This document shows, one piece after another, positions 49,725 to 60,248 of a stretch of 64,000 bases of DNA. How positions within the stretch are numbered: position 1 is the first letter of the stretch; the number at the start of each line of letters is the position of its first letter. This DNA comes from Kibdelosporangium banguiense (GTDB lineage: Bacteria; Actinomycetota; Actinomycetes; Mycobacteriales; Pseudonocardiaceae). The position numbers and the translations under genes are program-made. Below the pieces are notes generated by a model, which had not been told where the DNA came from, did no database searches, and was given only the letters and a program-made list of their open reading frames with translations. The stretch lies in the NCBI RefSeq assembly GCF_017876405.1, contig NZ_JAGINW010000001.1, forward strand, positions 11,421,203 to 11,485,202, written 5' to 3'.

Positions 49725-50348
49725 ATGACGTCGGAGCAGCGCCGGATTCAGCCACGTAAACAGCCCAGCCAGGTCCGAGCCGAACTCACCCGGCAGCGCA
49801 TCCTCACGGCCGCTGCTCACATTTTCGCCGAGTACGGCTACGCCGCGGGCACCACGAATCGGATAGCCGAGCGGGCGCGCGTCTCGATCGGCTCGCTGTA
49901 CCAGTACTACCCGAACAAGGACGCGATCCTCGCCGAACTGCTGACCCGTCACCTCGACGGCGACAAGGCCACCGAAACGCTGCGGCAGTACAAAGACCGG
50001 ACGGAGCCACTCGAGGACATCATCCGGGTGCTCGTGCGAACAGTGATCGAGAACCACCTCGACGACCCGCAACTGCTGCGGATCATGATCGAGCAGGCAC
50101 CCCGCTCCAGCGAGGTGCTGGAGCGGGTCACCCAGGTGGAGTGGGAGATGATCGCCGACCTGCGGGAATTGTTCGAACGCCACCCGGAAGTCCAGGTCCA
50201 CGACCAGGACACCGCCGCGCGGCTCGTGGCGTTCACCATGGAGCTGACCGTGCACCAGCTCATCGCCATGACCAACTCCATCGACATCACCCGGCTGGAG
50301 AACGAGCTCGTAGCGATGCTCACCGGCTACCTCCGCACAAACCGGTGA
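49725..50348 (+). CDS. TetR-family regulator of the redox operon
   Basis: A 207-aa TetR regulator. The helix-turn-helix is TTNRIAERARVSIGSLYQYY, followed by PNKDAILAELLTRHL. It is divergent from the PPOX-type, PDR-type and SIP-type genes, so it probably controls them. No palindrome stands out in the 67-bp promoter region. The ATG at 49725 has AAGGGG upstream. Confidence 0.88.
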   Translation: MTSEQRRIQPRKQPSQVRAELTRQRILTAAAHIFAEYGYAAGTTNRIAERARVSIGSLYQYYPNKDAILAELLTRHLDGDKATETLRQYKDRTEPLEDIIRVLVRTVIENHLDDPQLLRIMIEQAPRSSEVLERVTQVEWEMIADLRELFERHPEVQVHDQDTAARLVAFTMELTVHQLIAMTNSIDITRLENELVAMLTGYLRTNR

Positions 50349-50429
50349 CGATCACATCAGGCCGTGCGAGTAGATTCACTGGTCCGCCCGGCGTGCTCCG
50401 GTCACAGCCGCGCGGTCACGGAGGTCTGT

Positions 50430-52976
50430 GTGTCGGCAGATGTCGCGAGGGAATGGTTCCGCACTGAGCTGGATCGATTGCGGCGGCAGTCGGGATCGCC
50501 CTCGATCCGGGATCTGGTAGCCAGTACGAGAAAGAAGTCCAAGTACTGGTCCGTCCTGAACAATCTGACCGACAAAGCCGGGCTTCCGCCGCCGAAGGAA
50601 CTGAGTCGATCGACGCTTCACGACCTGCTCAGCTGCAAGACTGTCAAAGGCCCGGCGGCCTGGCCGGTCAAGATGTTCGTACTGGCCTGTGTGGCGTGGC
50701 GCCAGTATCACGGAGGCCCGAAGCCGCCCAGGCACGCGTTGTTGGCCCTGCTGGCGGAGTGGGAACAACGACGCGTCATCTATGAGGACCTGCTGCTCGT
50801 AGCCGCCACGACTGAGGGCGCCGGGTCGCCGGTGCGGATCGGGTGGCCGTTGCCGATGACGGCCGACCCGCTCCAGGAGCGCGACATCGTGGTGGAGCTG
50901 GACAAGGCGACGCGCTGCGCGGGAGCCATCGAGCTGACCCAGCGCACCCTCGTGCTGGAAGGCACCGGCGGGGTCGGCAAGACCCAGCTTGCCGCCGACT
51001 TCGCTCGCCGGATTGCCGGCGACCAGGAGATCCGGCTGGTGCTGTGGGCCTCGGCCGGGTCACGTGACACGGTCCTGTCCGCCTATGCCGCGGCGGCCTT
51101 CGAACTTGGCCTGGCCGATGCGGACGCCCCGCTGGCTGATGCGGCTCAACAGCTGCAGGCGTGGCTGGCGCGCGGCTGCGAGCGTTGGGTCGTGGTGCTT
51201 GACGATGTGCAGAATCCCGCGGACCTGCAAGGACTATGGCCGGAACCCGGTTCGGCAGGCCGGGTCGTGGTCACCACCCGTTACCGCGACGAGTCCTGGA
51301 ACCGGACCGACCGCGGCGTAATAACGGTCGACGTATTCACCCCCGACGAGTCCGCGGCCTATCTCGCCCACAAGTTCGCCAGATCGCCCGAACTCGGCGA
51401 CGGCGCCGCTGAGCTCGCTGCCGCGCTTGGGCATCTCCCGATCGCCCTCGCCCAGGCCACCGCCTACCAGCTCAGCCGGCGGCTGTCCGGCCATCAGTAC
51501 CTCGACCGGCTCACCGACCAGCGCAGGACGCTGAGGGATGTGCTGCCCGGCCCGGCCGAGCTCCTCCCCGACGACCAGCCCTACACGGTGGCGGAGATCT
51601 GGTCGCTGTCGATCGAGCTTGCCGACACCCTGACACCCCCCGGGCTGGCCCGCCCGCTCTTGGCGGTGGCGTCGCTGCTGGACCCGACCGGCATCCCTGA
51701 CAGCGTGCTGCGCAACGCCCAGGTGGCCCGGTATCTCGGCCAGAGGGTCGATTCGGACGCCGTGCACGAGGCTCTATGGGTGCTGCACCGGCTGAACCTC
51801 GTCACCGTCGACGGGCTCATGGTTCGCATGCACGCGCTGGTGCACCGGACGACCAGAGAAGCAGCACGGACTGAACTGACCGCGCCGGAGGCCTGGCACC
51901 AGCTGGTCCACGCGGCCGCGGACGGTATCGCGGCCGCTGGAAACGACCGGATCAACAGCACGAACCGAGATCTGCTGAACTCGTTACGGCAGAACGCGCA
52001 GGTACTGATCGGGCATGGCGGCGATGCGCTCTGGACGCCCGACGGACACGTGGTGCTGTTCGGCGTCGGGGAAATGCTCCTTCGCTTCTCCCATGCCGGC
52101 GACGCCGCCGCCTACTTCAAAATTCTCGCGGATACCGCGTGCGAGCGCCTGGGGGCCACGCACGTCGACACGTATCTGGCCCGGGCCCGCTATGCGACCT
52201 GTCTCGAGGAGACAGGGCAGCCCAAGCTCGCGGTCGCCGAAATGGAACAGATCGTCGCCGACTGCGGACGCACATTGGGCATCGAGAACCCCACCACGCT
52301 CAACCACATGGGCAATCTGGCTGGTCACCGTGGCCGCGCCGACGACATCGCAGGGGCCGTACGGGACTATGAGCACCTGGTCGGACTCCGCACCAGGATC
52401 CAGGGCGCCAACCATCGCAACACCCTGATGTCGCGATCCAATCTGGCCCGCTGGCGCGGCGAGGCCGGCGACATCCCCGGCGCGATCCAGGCGTTCTCCG
52501 AACTCGTTCCGCTCGTCGCCCGGGTATGCGGGCCCTTGGATCACCAGACGCTCATCACGCTCAGCAACCACGCCAGCTGGGTGGGCGAGCTCGATCCCCT
52601 GGCCGGACTCGCGGAATACCTGCAGTTGCTGCCCAAGCAGATGACGAGGCTGGGCGCCGCCAGTGAGCGCACACTGACCACCCGCCGAAACATCGCGATG
52701 CTGCTCGGCGAGGCCGGATACCTGACGGAGGCGATCAGGGAATTCACTCTGCTGATCGCCGACTATGGCAGGTTTCTGCATCCGGACCGCCTGGAAGCAC
52801 TGGCCGCCCGTCACGACCTGGCCACGTTGCTCATTGACGTCCCTGACGTCCCCGGTGCGCTGCGCATCCTGCGGGAACTGCTGGCCGACCGAACACGGAT
52901 ACTGGGTGCGGGGCATCCAGCGACTGCCGCGACCCGGGAGATGATCGAGAACACGCTGCGTGACAACCCGGAGTGA
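50430..52976 (+). CDS. NB-ARC / TPR STAND protein
   Basis: An 848-aa STAND ATPase. The N-terminal ~130 residues are a helical, HTH-like domain (SIRDLVASTRKKSK; then a Trp-rich part). The NB-ARC core has Walker A GTGGVGKT (178-185), Walker B WVVVLDDVQN, VVTTRYRD (RNBS-B-like), GHLPIALAQATAY (GLPL-like) and MHALVHRTTR (the MHD-like element). The C-terminal third is made of TPR-like repeats (LGATHVDTYLARARYATCLE, LGIENPTTLNHMGNLAG). Such proteins work as ATP-driven switches in regulation or defence. I chose GTG 50430 because GGAGG stands five bases upstream. It is monocistronic and is a second STAND protein in the window. Confidence 0.88.
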   Translation: MSADVAREWFRTELDRLRRQSGSPSIRDLVASTRKKSKYWSVLNNLTDKAGLPPPKELSRSTLHDLLSCKTVKGPAAWPVKMFVLACVAWRQYHGGPKPPRHALLALLAEWEQRRVIYEDLLLVAATTEGAGSPVRIGWPLPMTADPLQERDIVVELDKATRCAGAIELTQRTLVLEGTGGVGKTQLAADFARRIAGDQEIRLVLWASAGSRDTVLSAYAAAAFELGLADADAPLADAAQQLQAWLARGCERWVVVLDDVQNPADLQGLWPEPGSAGRVVVTTRYRDESWNRTDRGVITVDVFTPDESAAYLAHKFARSPELGDGAAELAAALGHLPIALAQATAYQLSRRLSGHQYLDRLTDQRRTLRDVLPGPAELLPDDQPYTVAEIWSLSIELADTLTPPGLARPLLAVASLLDPTGIPDSVLRNAQVARYLGQRVDSDAVHEALWVLHRLNLVTVDGLMVRMHALVHRTTREAARTELTAPEAWHQLVHAAADGIAAAGNDRINSTNRDLLNSLRQNAQVLIGHGGDALWTPDGHVVLFGVGEMLLRFSHAGDAAAYFKILADTACERLGATHVDTYLARARYATCLEETGQPKLAVAEMEQIVADCGRTLGIENPTTLNHMGNLAGHRGRADDIAGAVRDYEHLVGLRTRIQGANHRNTLMSRSNLARWRGEAGDIPGAIQAFSELVPLVARVCGPLDHQTLITLSNHASWVGELDPLAGLAEYLQLLPKQMTRLGAASERTLTTRRNIAMLLGEAGYLTEAIREFTLLIADYGRFLHPDRLEALAARHDLATLLIDVPDVPGALRILRELLADRTRILGAGHPATAATREMIENTLRDNPE

Positions 52977-52987
52977 AGCCCTTTCCG

Positions 52988-53305
52988 CTACGCCGTCTCA
53001 GGTTTCGCAAGGGTCACCCGGAAATGGAAGTTCTGGTCGGCGGCACCCCGAACCTGAACGATCCACAGGTCCTCCCCCGACCGGAAGATCCTGCGGCCGC
53101 GCGGCTTCGCCGGGTTCTCGGGCGCGTGGCCTTTCGCCAGGTTCGCGGCTTCCTCCAGCGCGTCGGCGCGATTGCCGAACGACTTGATGTGAGTGAGTTC
53201 CCAGCGCACGTACGAACCGCTGCCGACGGTCTCCTCGATCAGGACGCACCACCTGTCGAACGGTCCCCGCGTGGTGGTTTCCTCGTCGTACTGTTCTTCA
53301 GCCAT
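52988..53305 (-). CDS. Conserved small protein of unknown function
   Basis: A 105-aa protein (MAEEQYDEETTTRGPFDRW...), with RWELTHIKSFGNRADALEEA in the middle and LWIVQVRGAADQNFHFRVTL near the end. I do not recognise a family; it looks like a soluble, mixed alpha/beta protein. The ATG at 53305 is close to the Mug gene's end and has only a weak GGGG before it. Confidence 0.6.
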   Translation of the reverse strand: MAEEQYDEETTTRGPFDRWCVLIEETVGSGSYVRWELTHIKSFGNRADALEEAANLAKGHAPENPAKPRGRRIFRSGEDLWIVQVRGAADQNFHFRVTLAKPETA

Positions 53306-53318
53306 CCCCGAACAGTAA

Positions 53319-53825
53319 TCAATCGAGGACAGCCTCCCGGAGGCGGCGGAACTCGTCGGCGAGTGCGGGCAGTTGGTAGTGGGCGTTGAGGCCGGACGGG
53401 TTGGGCAGAACCCAGAGACGGGCCGGGCCGAGCTTCTCCAACTGAGGGCCCATTGTCGCTTTGGGACGGTTGAAGCCGGTCCGGTAGGCACCGATCCCGA
53501 CGATCGCAACCGTTTGCGGAGCGTACTTCTCAGTCAGGGCGGTCAGGATTTCGGCCCCCTGGACGAATTCCTGTTTGGACAGCTCAGCAGCGGTCGCACT
53601 GGCACGAGCCACCATGTTGGTGATGCCGAGCCCGTAGTCCAGCAGCTCGAACTGCTCAGACGGATGCAACCGGCGCGGCGTGAACCCCGAAAGATGCAAC
53701 GCCGGCCAGAACCTGTTACCAGGACGAGCGAAATGCTGCTTGCGCTGCGCAGACAAAAGCCCCGGGTTGATCCCGCAGAACAACACGGACAAACCCGGGG
53801 CAATGACGTCAGGAAGAACCGTCAC
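53319..53825 (-). CDS. mug: G/U mismatch-specific uracil/thymine-DNA glycosylase (Mug)
   Basis: A 168-aa Mug-family DNA glycosylase that removes uracil or thymine mispaired with guanine. Active-site motif VLFCGINPGLLSAQ, the HFARPGNRFWPALHLSGF segment, and the LPNPSGLNAHY motif near the C-terminus match the family. The start is a GTG at 53825, near GAGG; a longer reading from 53951 would run into the upstream sufT gene. It stands between an unknown protein and sufT. Confidence 0.88.
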   Translation of the reverse strand: MTVLPDVIAPGLSVLFCGINPGLLSAQRKQHFARPGNRFWPALHLSGFTPRRLHPSEQFELLDYGLGITNMVARASATAAELSKQEFVQGAEILTALTEKYAPQTVAIVGIGAYRTGFNRPKATMGPQLEKLGPARLWVLPNPSGLNAHYQLPALADEFRRLREAVLD

Positions 53826-53835
53826 CCTCGTTCGA

Positions 53836-54231
53836 TCACACCGTGAAGCCGAGCGCGCGAAGCTGCTCACGACCGTCTTCGGTGATCTTCTCCGGACCCC
53901 ACGGCGGCATCCAGACCCAGTTGATCCGGAAATCCTGCACAAGCCCGCCACCCGGCCCGCCCGTCAGAGCCGTCCGGGTCTGGTCCTCGATCACGTCGGT
54001 CAGCGGACAGGCCGCCGACGTCAGCGTCATGTCGATGGTCGCCGTGTTGTCCTGCTCGACCTTGATGTCGTAGACAAGGCCCAGGTCGACCACGTTGATG
54101 CCCAACTCGGGGTCGACCACGTCACGCATGGCCTCTTCAACGTCGTCGATCGCGGCCACGTCCGCGGACACCGGGGCTTCCGGCATGCCGGCGGCGCCCC
54201 GCACCACTTCAGTCTCGTTGGTGTCAGTCAC
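53836..54231 (-). CDS. sufT: SufT-like iron-sulfur assembly factor (DUF59)
   Basis: A 131-aa DUF59/MIP18-type protein. It has the family core MRDVVDPELGINVVDLGLVY and the MTLTSAACPLTDVIEDQ segment with a conserved Cys. It is the last gene of the suf operon; its start (GTG at 54231) overlaps the Uma2 stop (GTGA). SufT helps maturation of Fe-S proteins. Confidence 0.9.
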   Translation of the reverse strand: MTDTNETEVVRGAAGMPEAPVSADVAAIDDVEEAMRDVVDPELGINVVDLGLVYDIKVEQDNTATIDMTLTSAACPLTDVIEDQTRTALTGGPGGGLVQDFRINWVWMPPWGPEKITEDGREQLRALGFTV

Positions 54232-54818
54232 TGGTCCGCCTTCTTCCTGCGCTCTGCCCGCAAGACCGGCAACGCGGTCAAGTCGATGTCCAGTGGGAAC
54301 GGCTCGCTCGTGCTAAAAGACTGGGTCACAGCCGGCGCTTCTTGATACCCAAGGTCACCCGCCAGGTGGTAGGCAGTCAGCGACAACGGCGGGTCAAGGT
54401 CAATGACCCAGTAGTGTGGAATTCCCGCTGCGGCGTACTCCACCGGTTTGGTGATGGTGTCGGTATTCCGAGACCCTGGCGAGATGATCTCGACCGCAAG
54501 CAAGACCTGGTCGGGGGTGAAACGAGGGGGATTGGCCTCGGCCGCTTCGGCCGACACGACCACCACGTCCGGCGCTCGGACAATGGACGGGAAGGTCGAC
54601 CGGAGAACGATTTCGACATCGTTGAAAACGTCCCAGTCGTAGGGCAGTTGAGCATCCAGTGCCTTCTCGAGGTGATAGGCCACTTTCTGATGCAACGGGA
54701 TGGCCCGCGGAGTCACGATCAGGACGCCTTCATGAAGTTCGTAGTGCCTGCTGTTGTCGTAAGGGAGCTCGTCGTACTCTTCCAGCGTCAGAAGGTGGTC
54801 ATTCCAAGGTGCTGCCAT
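54228..54818 (-). CDS. Uma2-family endonuclease inserted in the suf operon
   Basis: A 196-aa Uma2/DUF820 protein, a PD-(D/E)xK-type nuclease fold. It opens LLTLEEYDELPYDNSRHYEL, with the probable catalytic region in RAPDVVVVSAEAAEAN and VLLAVEIISPGSRN. It stands directly after sufU (no gap) and overlaps sufT by four bases, so it is cotranscribed with Fe-S assembly genes although its family has no known role there. Likely an insertion kept in frame with the operon. Confidence 0.85.
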   Translation of the reverse strand: MAAPWNDHLLTLEEYDELPYDNSRHYELHEGVLIVTPRAIPLHQKVAYHLEKALDAQLPYDWDVFNDVEIVLRSTFPSIVRAPDVVVVSAEAAEANPPRFTPDQVLLAVEIISPGSRNTDTITKPVEYAAAGIPHYWVIDLDPPLSLTAYHLAGDLGYQEAPAVTQSFSTSEPFPLDIDLTALPVLRAERRKKADQ

Positions 54819-55256
54819 CTATGCCGCCTCCGCCCGGGACACCGCGTCCTTGAATGCCATCCACCCTAGGAGAGCACATTTCACGCGGGCCGGATACTTC
54901 GAAACGCCGGCGAACGCCACCGCGTCCTCCAGTACGTCTTCGTCCGGTTCGACCTGGCCACGGCTCTGCATCAGCTCGGTGAAGGCGTCCAGGGTCTTGA
55001 ACGCCTCGCCCACGGTGCGTCCGACCACCAGGTCGTTCATCACGGACGTCGAGGCCTGGCTGATGGAGCAGCCTTGGCTTTCGTAGGAGACGTCCTTGAC
55101 TGTCTCGCCGTCGAGCTTCACCCGCAGCGTGATCTCGTCCCCGCAGGTCGGGTTGACCTGGAAGGACTCCGCGTCGAAGGGGTCCCGCAGGCCGCGGCCG
55201 TGCGGGTTCTTGTAGTGGTCCAGGATTATCTCCTGGTACAGCTGCTCCATCTGCAT
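54819..55256 (-). CDS. sufU: SufU iron-sulfur assembly protein
   Basis: A 145-aa SufU, which takes sulfur from SufS. The three conserved Cys are in NPTCGDE, SQGCSISQAS and RVKCALLGW. The ATG at 55256 follows the sufS stop by two bases; longer readings upstream lack coding character. Confidence 0.93.
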   Translation of the reverse strand: MQMEQLYQEIILDHYKNPHGRGLRDPFDAESFQVNPTCGDEITLRVKLDGETVKDVSYESQGCSISQASTSVMNDLVVGRTVGEAFKTLDAFTELMQSRGQVEPDEDVLEDAVAFAGVSKYPARVKCALLGWMAFKDAVSRAEAA

Positions 55257-55258
55257 CG

Positions 55259-56523
55259 TCAGCTCACCCCGAAGAACCGCTTGGTCTCCCGGACCCCGTC
55301 CAACAGCGCGGTTACGTCGTCGAGGTCGTTGTACAAGTAGAACGACGCCCTGATGCTCGCCGGAATTCCCAGTCGCCGGTGCAACGGCCACGCGCAGTGG
55401 TGGCCGACGCGGACCGCGACGCCGAGGTTGTCCAGGACCTGGCTGGCGTCGTGCGGGTGCACGCCGTCGATCACGAACGACACGGCACCGCCCCGGTCCT
55501 CCATGCAAGTCGGGCCGACGATCCGGACGCCCGGGATCTCCAGCAGGCCCTTGATGGCCGCCTCGGTGAGCGCGTGCTCGTGCGCGTTGACCCGGTCCAT
55601 GCCGACCACCGAGAGGTAGTCCACGGCCGCGCCCAGGCCCACAGCCTGGGAGGTCATCGGCACGCCTGCCTCGAAGCGCTGCGGCGGGGGCGCGAAGGTC
55701 GACTTGGCCATCTGGACCATCTCGATCATCGAGCCACCGGTCAGGAACGGCGGCATGGCCTCAAGCAGCGACCGCCGTCCGTAGAGCACGCCAACGCCCG
55801 ACGGGCCGAGCATCTTGTGCCCGCTGAACACCGCGAAGTCCACGCCCAGACTGTGGAAGTCCACCTTCTGGTGCGGTACGGACTGGCACGCGTCCAGCAC
55901 CGTCAGCGCACCGACTTCCTGGGCGCGCGTCACAAGCCGGGCAACCGGGTTGACGGTACCGAGCACGTTGGACTGATGGGTGAACGCGACGATCTTGGTG
56001 CGGGCGTTGATCAGCTCGTCGATGTTCGACAGGTCCAGGCGGCCCTCGTCGGTGACACCGAACCACTTCAACGTCGCACCCGTGCGCAGCGCGAGCTGTT
56101 GCCACGGAACAAGGTTCGCGTGGTGCTCCATCTCGGTGATGACGATCTCGTCGTCCGGGCCGAGCAGGAACCGCGCGGCCTCCGGGCCCGCCACCGACGC
56201 GTTGCTCATCGCGTACGCCACGAGGTTGATGCCCTCGGTGGCGTTCTTGACGAACACCAGCTCGTCCGCGTTGGCGCCCACGAAGTCGGCGATTTTCTGC
56301 CGCGCGCCTTCGTAGGCGTCCGTTGCCTCTTCGGCGAGCTGGTGCGCGCCGCGGTGCACGGCCGCGTTGGAGGTCTCGAGGAACTCGCGTTCGGCGTCGA
56401 GGACCTGACGCGGCCGCTGCGAAGTCGCGCCCGAGTCGATGTAGTGCAACGGCTTGCCGTCGCGGACCGTCCGCTGCAGGATCGGGAAATCCTTGCGGAT
56501 GGCGGCTACATCCAGGGTGTCGG

Positions 56524-56527
<4 letters not shown>
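55259..56527 (-). CDS. sufS: SufS cysteine desulfurase
   Basis: A 422-aa group II cysteine desulfurase that delivers sulfur from cysteine. PLP Lys in FAVFSGHKMLGPSGVGVLYG, active-site Cys in VRVGHHCAWPLHRRLGI, and the EMEHHANLVPWQQLA segment. It overlaps the sufC stop by four bases and precedes sufU. Confidence 0.95.
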
Positions 56528-57297
<770 letters not shown>

Positions 57298-57323
57298 TGG
57301 CTCTACTTCTCCAGTTAACGCAG

Positions 57324-57638
57324 TCAGTTCAGGGTGGTGGTGGGGTCGACGTAGACGTCGTCGCCGTCGATGCGAACCGCGTAGACATCCACGGGTTCGG
57401 TGGCGGGCGGGGAGGACGGCTGCCCGGTGCGCAGGTCGAAACACGAACCGTGCAGCCAGCACTCGATTCCCTTGCGGGTGACCTCGCCCTCCGACAACGA
57501 CAGCGAAGCGTGCGAGCACTCGTCTCGCAGGGCGTGCACCTCGTCGCCCTCGCGCACCAGCACGACGGCAACGTCGCCGACCTCGACGGCAAGAGGCTTC
57601 TTGTCGTCCAAATCAGACAGTGCACAGGCCCGGATCAT
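57324..57638 (-). CDS. Rieske-type ferredoxin in the suf operon
   Basis: A 104-aa Rieske ferredoxin with ligands C-S-H (RDECSHASLS) and C-x-x-H (IECWLHGSCFD). It overlaps the sufD stop (ATGA). Such proteins lie in actinobacterial suf operons and may serve as electron carriers for Fe-S assembly. Confidence 0.92.
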   Translation of the reverse strand: MIRACALSDLDDKKPLAVEVGDVAVVLVREGDEVHALRDECSHASLSLSEGEVTRKGIECWLHGSCFDLRTGQPSSPPATEPVDVYAVRIDGDDVYVDPTTTLN

Positions 57639-58795
57639 GCGCCGACCGCCTCGAGCTCGGCCTCGATCGCCGCTTCCAGCCGCTCGCGCAGCTCGGGAAC
57701 ACCGATCTTGACCAGGATCTCGTGGAAGAAGCCCCGCACGACCAGCCGGCGGGCCTGCTCCTCGGGAATACCCCTGGCCTGCAGGTAGAACAGCTGCTCG
57801 TCGTCGAACCGGCCGGTGGCGCTGGCGTGGCCGGCGCCGGCGATCTCGCCGGTCTCGATCTCCAGGTTGGGCACCGAGTCGGCGCGGGCGCCGTCGGTGA
57901 GCACCAGGTTCCGGTTGAGCTCAAAGGTTTCGGTGCCCTCGGCGGCCGCGCGGATGAGCACGTCACCGATCCACACCGTGTGCGCGCCCTCGCCCTGCAG
58001 CGCGCCCTTGTAGACCACATTGGACTTGCAGTTGGGCACCGCGTGGTCCACGAACGTCCGGTTCTCGAAGTGCTGACCGGCATCCGCGAAATAAAGACCC
58101 AGCATCTCGGCATCGCCACCGCGCTCGGTGTACGTCACGGTCGGCGACAACCGCACGACCTCGCCACCGATGGTGATCGTCGTGTGGCGCAGCGTCGAGT
58201 CGCGGCCCAGCTTGTTGTGGTGCGACGACACGTGCACCGCGTCGTCGGCCCAGTCCTGAACGGACACAACAGTGAGCCGTGCGCCGTCGGCGACGATGAA
58301 CTCCACGTTGTCCGCGTAGGTCCCGGAACCGCGGTGGTCGACGACCACGACGGCCTCGGCGAACTGCTCGGCGCGGACCTGCAGGTGCCCGTAGGCCAGC
58401 TTGCCCTCACCCGGGCCGTCCACCGTGATGGTGATCGTGGCCGGACGAGCCTCCTTGGGAACCGTCACGACCGTGGCGTCCACAAAGGACGACCAGGCCT
58501 GCGCCGCGATCCGGTCGTCCGGCGTGCCCGCCGTGCCGAGCCGGGAGTCGCCACGCTGAACGGTCTCCACGACGACCTCATCACCGGCGTCGACCGACAC
58601 ACTGGCCGCGCCATCGGCGACGGCGCCACTGTGCAGGCCACGCAAACGCTTCAACGGGGTGAAGCGCCAGATCTCTTCCCTGCCACCAGGAACCTCGAAC
58701 GCGTCCACATCGAACGACGCGAACTGGGCGGCCCTGGAGGCAGCCGGGATAACCGCACCCGCACCGTGCGAGTGCTCCTTGACTAGCTCCGCCAT
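57635..58795 (-). CDS. sufD: SufD scaffold protein
   Basis: A 386-aa SufD with the usual beta-helix core (VNVNE-like repeats not needed for the call; segments include TVVTVPKEARPATITITVDG and HVSSHHNKLGRDSTLRH) and the C-terminal LQARGIPEEQARRLVVRGFF. It starts one base after the sufB stop and forms the SufBC2D complex with SufB and SufC. Confidence 0.94.
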   Translation of the reverse strand: MAELVKEHSHGAGAVIPAASRAAQFASFDVDAFEVPGGREEIWRFTPLKRLRGLHSGAVADGAASVSVDAGDEVVVETVQRGDSRLGTAGTPDDRIAAQAWSSFVDATVVTVPKEARPATITITVDGPGEGKLAYGHLQVRAEQFAEAVVVVDHRGSGTYADNVEFIVADGARLTVVSVQDWADDAVHVSSHHNKLGRDSTLRHTTITIGGEVVRLSPTVTYTERGGDAEMLGLYFADAGQHFENRTFVDHAVPNCKSNVVYKGALQGEGAHTVWIGDVLIRAAAEGTETFELNRNLVLTDGARADSVPNLEIETGEIAGAGHASATGRFDDEQLFYLQARGIPEEQARRLVVRGFFHEILVKIGVPELRERLEAAIEAELEAVGA

Positions 58796-58796
58796 G

Positions 58797-60248
58797 TCAG
58801 CCGACGGCCCCTTCCATCTGCAGCTCGATCAGGCGGTTCAGCTCGAGCGCGTATTCCATTGGCAGCTCACGGGCGATGGGCTCGACGAAGCCGCGCACCA
58901 CCATCGCCATGGCCTCGTCCTCGGTCAGGCCGCGGGACATCAGGTAGAACAGCTGGTCCTCGCTGACCTTCGAGACGGTGGCCTCGTGTCCCATTTGGAC
59001 ATCGTCCTCGCGGATGTCCACATAGGGGTAGGTGTCCGACCGCGAGATCTGGTCGACCAGCAGCGCGTCACACTTCACAGTGGACTTCGAGTGGTGCGCC
59101 CGCTTGTTGACCTGGACCAGGCCGCGGTACGAAGTGCGGCCACCGCCCCGGGCCACGGACTTCGACACAATGGTCGAGGACGTGTGCGGCGCCATGTGCA
59201 CCATCTTCGCGCCGGCGTCCTGGTGCTGACCCTCGCCCGCGAACGCGATCGAGAGGACCTCGCCCTTGGCGTGCTCGCCCATCAGGAACACCGACGGGTA
59301 CTTCATGGTGACCTTGGAACCGATGTTGCCGTCGATCCACTCCATGGTCGCGCCCTCTTCGGCCTTGGCGCGCTTGGTGACCAGGTTGTAGACGTTGTTC
59401 GACCAGTTCTGGATGGTCGTGTAGCGGCAGCGGCCGCCCTTCTTGACGATGATCTCCACGACCGCGGAGTGCAGCGAGTCCGAGGAGTAGATCGGCGCCG
59501 TGCAGCCCTCGACGTAGTGCACGTAGGCGTCCTCGTCGACGATGATCAGCGTCCGCTCGAACTGGCCCATGTTCTCGGTGTTGATCCGGAAGTAGGCCTG
59601 CAGCGGGATGTCGACGTGCACACCCTTCGGCACGTAGATGAACGAGCCGCCGGACCAGACCGCGCCGTTCAGCGCGGAGAACTTGTTGTCACCGTGCGGG
59701 ATGACCGAGCCGTAGTACTCCTTGAACAGCTCCGGGTGCTCCTTGAGCGCGGTGTCCGTGTCGAGGAAGATGACGCCCTTCTCCTCCAGGTCCTCGCGGA
59801 TCTGGTGGTAGACGACCTCCGACTCGTACTGCGCGGCGACACCGGCCACCAGGCGCTGCTTCTCCGCCTCGGGGATGCCCAGCCTGTCGTAGGTGTTCTT
59901 GATGTCCTCGGGCAGGTCCTCCCAGCTCTGGGCCTGCTTCTCGGTCGAGCGCACGAAGTACTTGATCGAGTCGAAGTTGATGCCCGACAGGTCCGCGCCC
60001 CAGTTGGGCATCGGCTTGCGGTCGAAGAGCGCCAAGCCCTTGAGGCGGCTTTCCAGCATCCACTCGGGTTCGCTCTTCTTGGCGGAGATGTCCCGAACGA
60101 CGTCCTCGTTCAGGCCACGGCGAGCGCTGGACCCGGCCACGTCAGCGTCAGCCCAGCCGTACTCGTAACGACCAAGGGTCGCCAGAGTCTCGTCCTGGGT
60201 CATCGGCACAGCTGTGGTGGGTGTGCGCTGCTCAGCAGCGGCAGTCAT
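58797..60248 (-). CDS. sufB: SufB scaffold protein
   Basis: A 483-aa SufB. It carries the core sequence YVPKGVHVDIPLQAYFRINT, the conserved HYVEGCTAPIYS region and the C-terminal YLMSRGLTEDEAMAMVVRGF. I chose the ATG at 60248 with GGAGGG upstream; it overlaps the SufR stop (ATGA). SufB is the assembly scaffold for Fe-S clusters. Confidence 0.95.
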   Translation of the reverse strand: MTAAAEQRTPTTAVPMTQDETLATLGRYEYGWADADVAGSSARRGLNEDVVRDISAKKSEPEWMLESRLKGLALFDRKPMPNWGADLSGINFDSIKYFVRSTEKQAQSWEDLPEDIKNTYDRLGIPEAEKQRLVAGVAAQYESEVVYHQIREDLEEKGVIFLDTDTALKEHPELFKEYYGSVIPHGDNKFSALNGAVWSGGSFIYVPKGVHVDIPLQAYFRINTENMGQFERTLIIVDEDAYVHYVEGCTAPIYSSDSLHSAVVEIIVKKGGRCRYTTIQNWSNNVYNLVTKRAKAEEGATMEWIDGNIGSKVTMKYPSVFLMGEHAKGEVLSIAFAGEGQHQDAGAKMVHMAPHTSSTIVSKSVARGGGRTSYRGLVQVNKRAHHSKSTVKCDALLVDQISRSDTYPYVDIREDDVQMGHEATVSKVSEDQLFYLMSRGLTEDEAMAMVVRGFVEPIARELPMEYALELNRLIELQMEGAVG

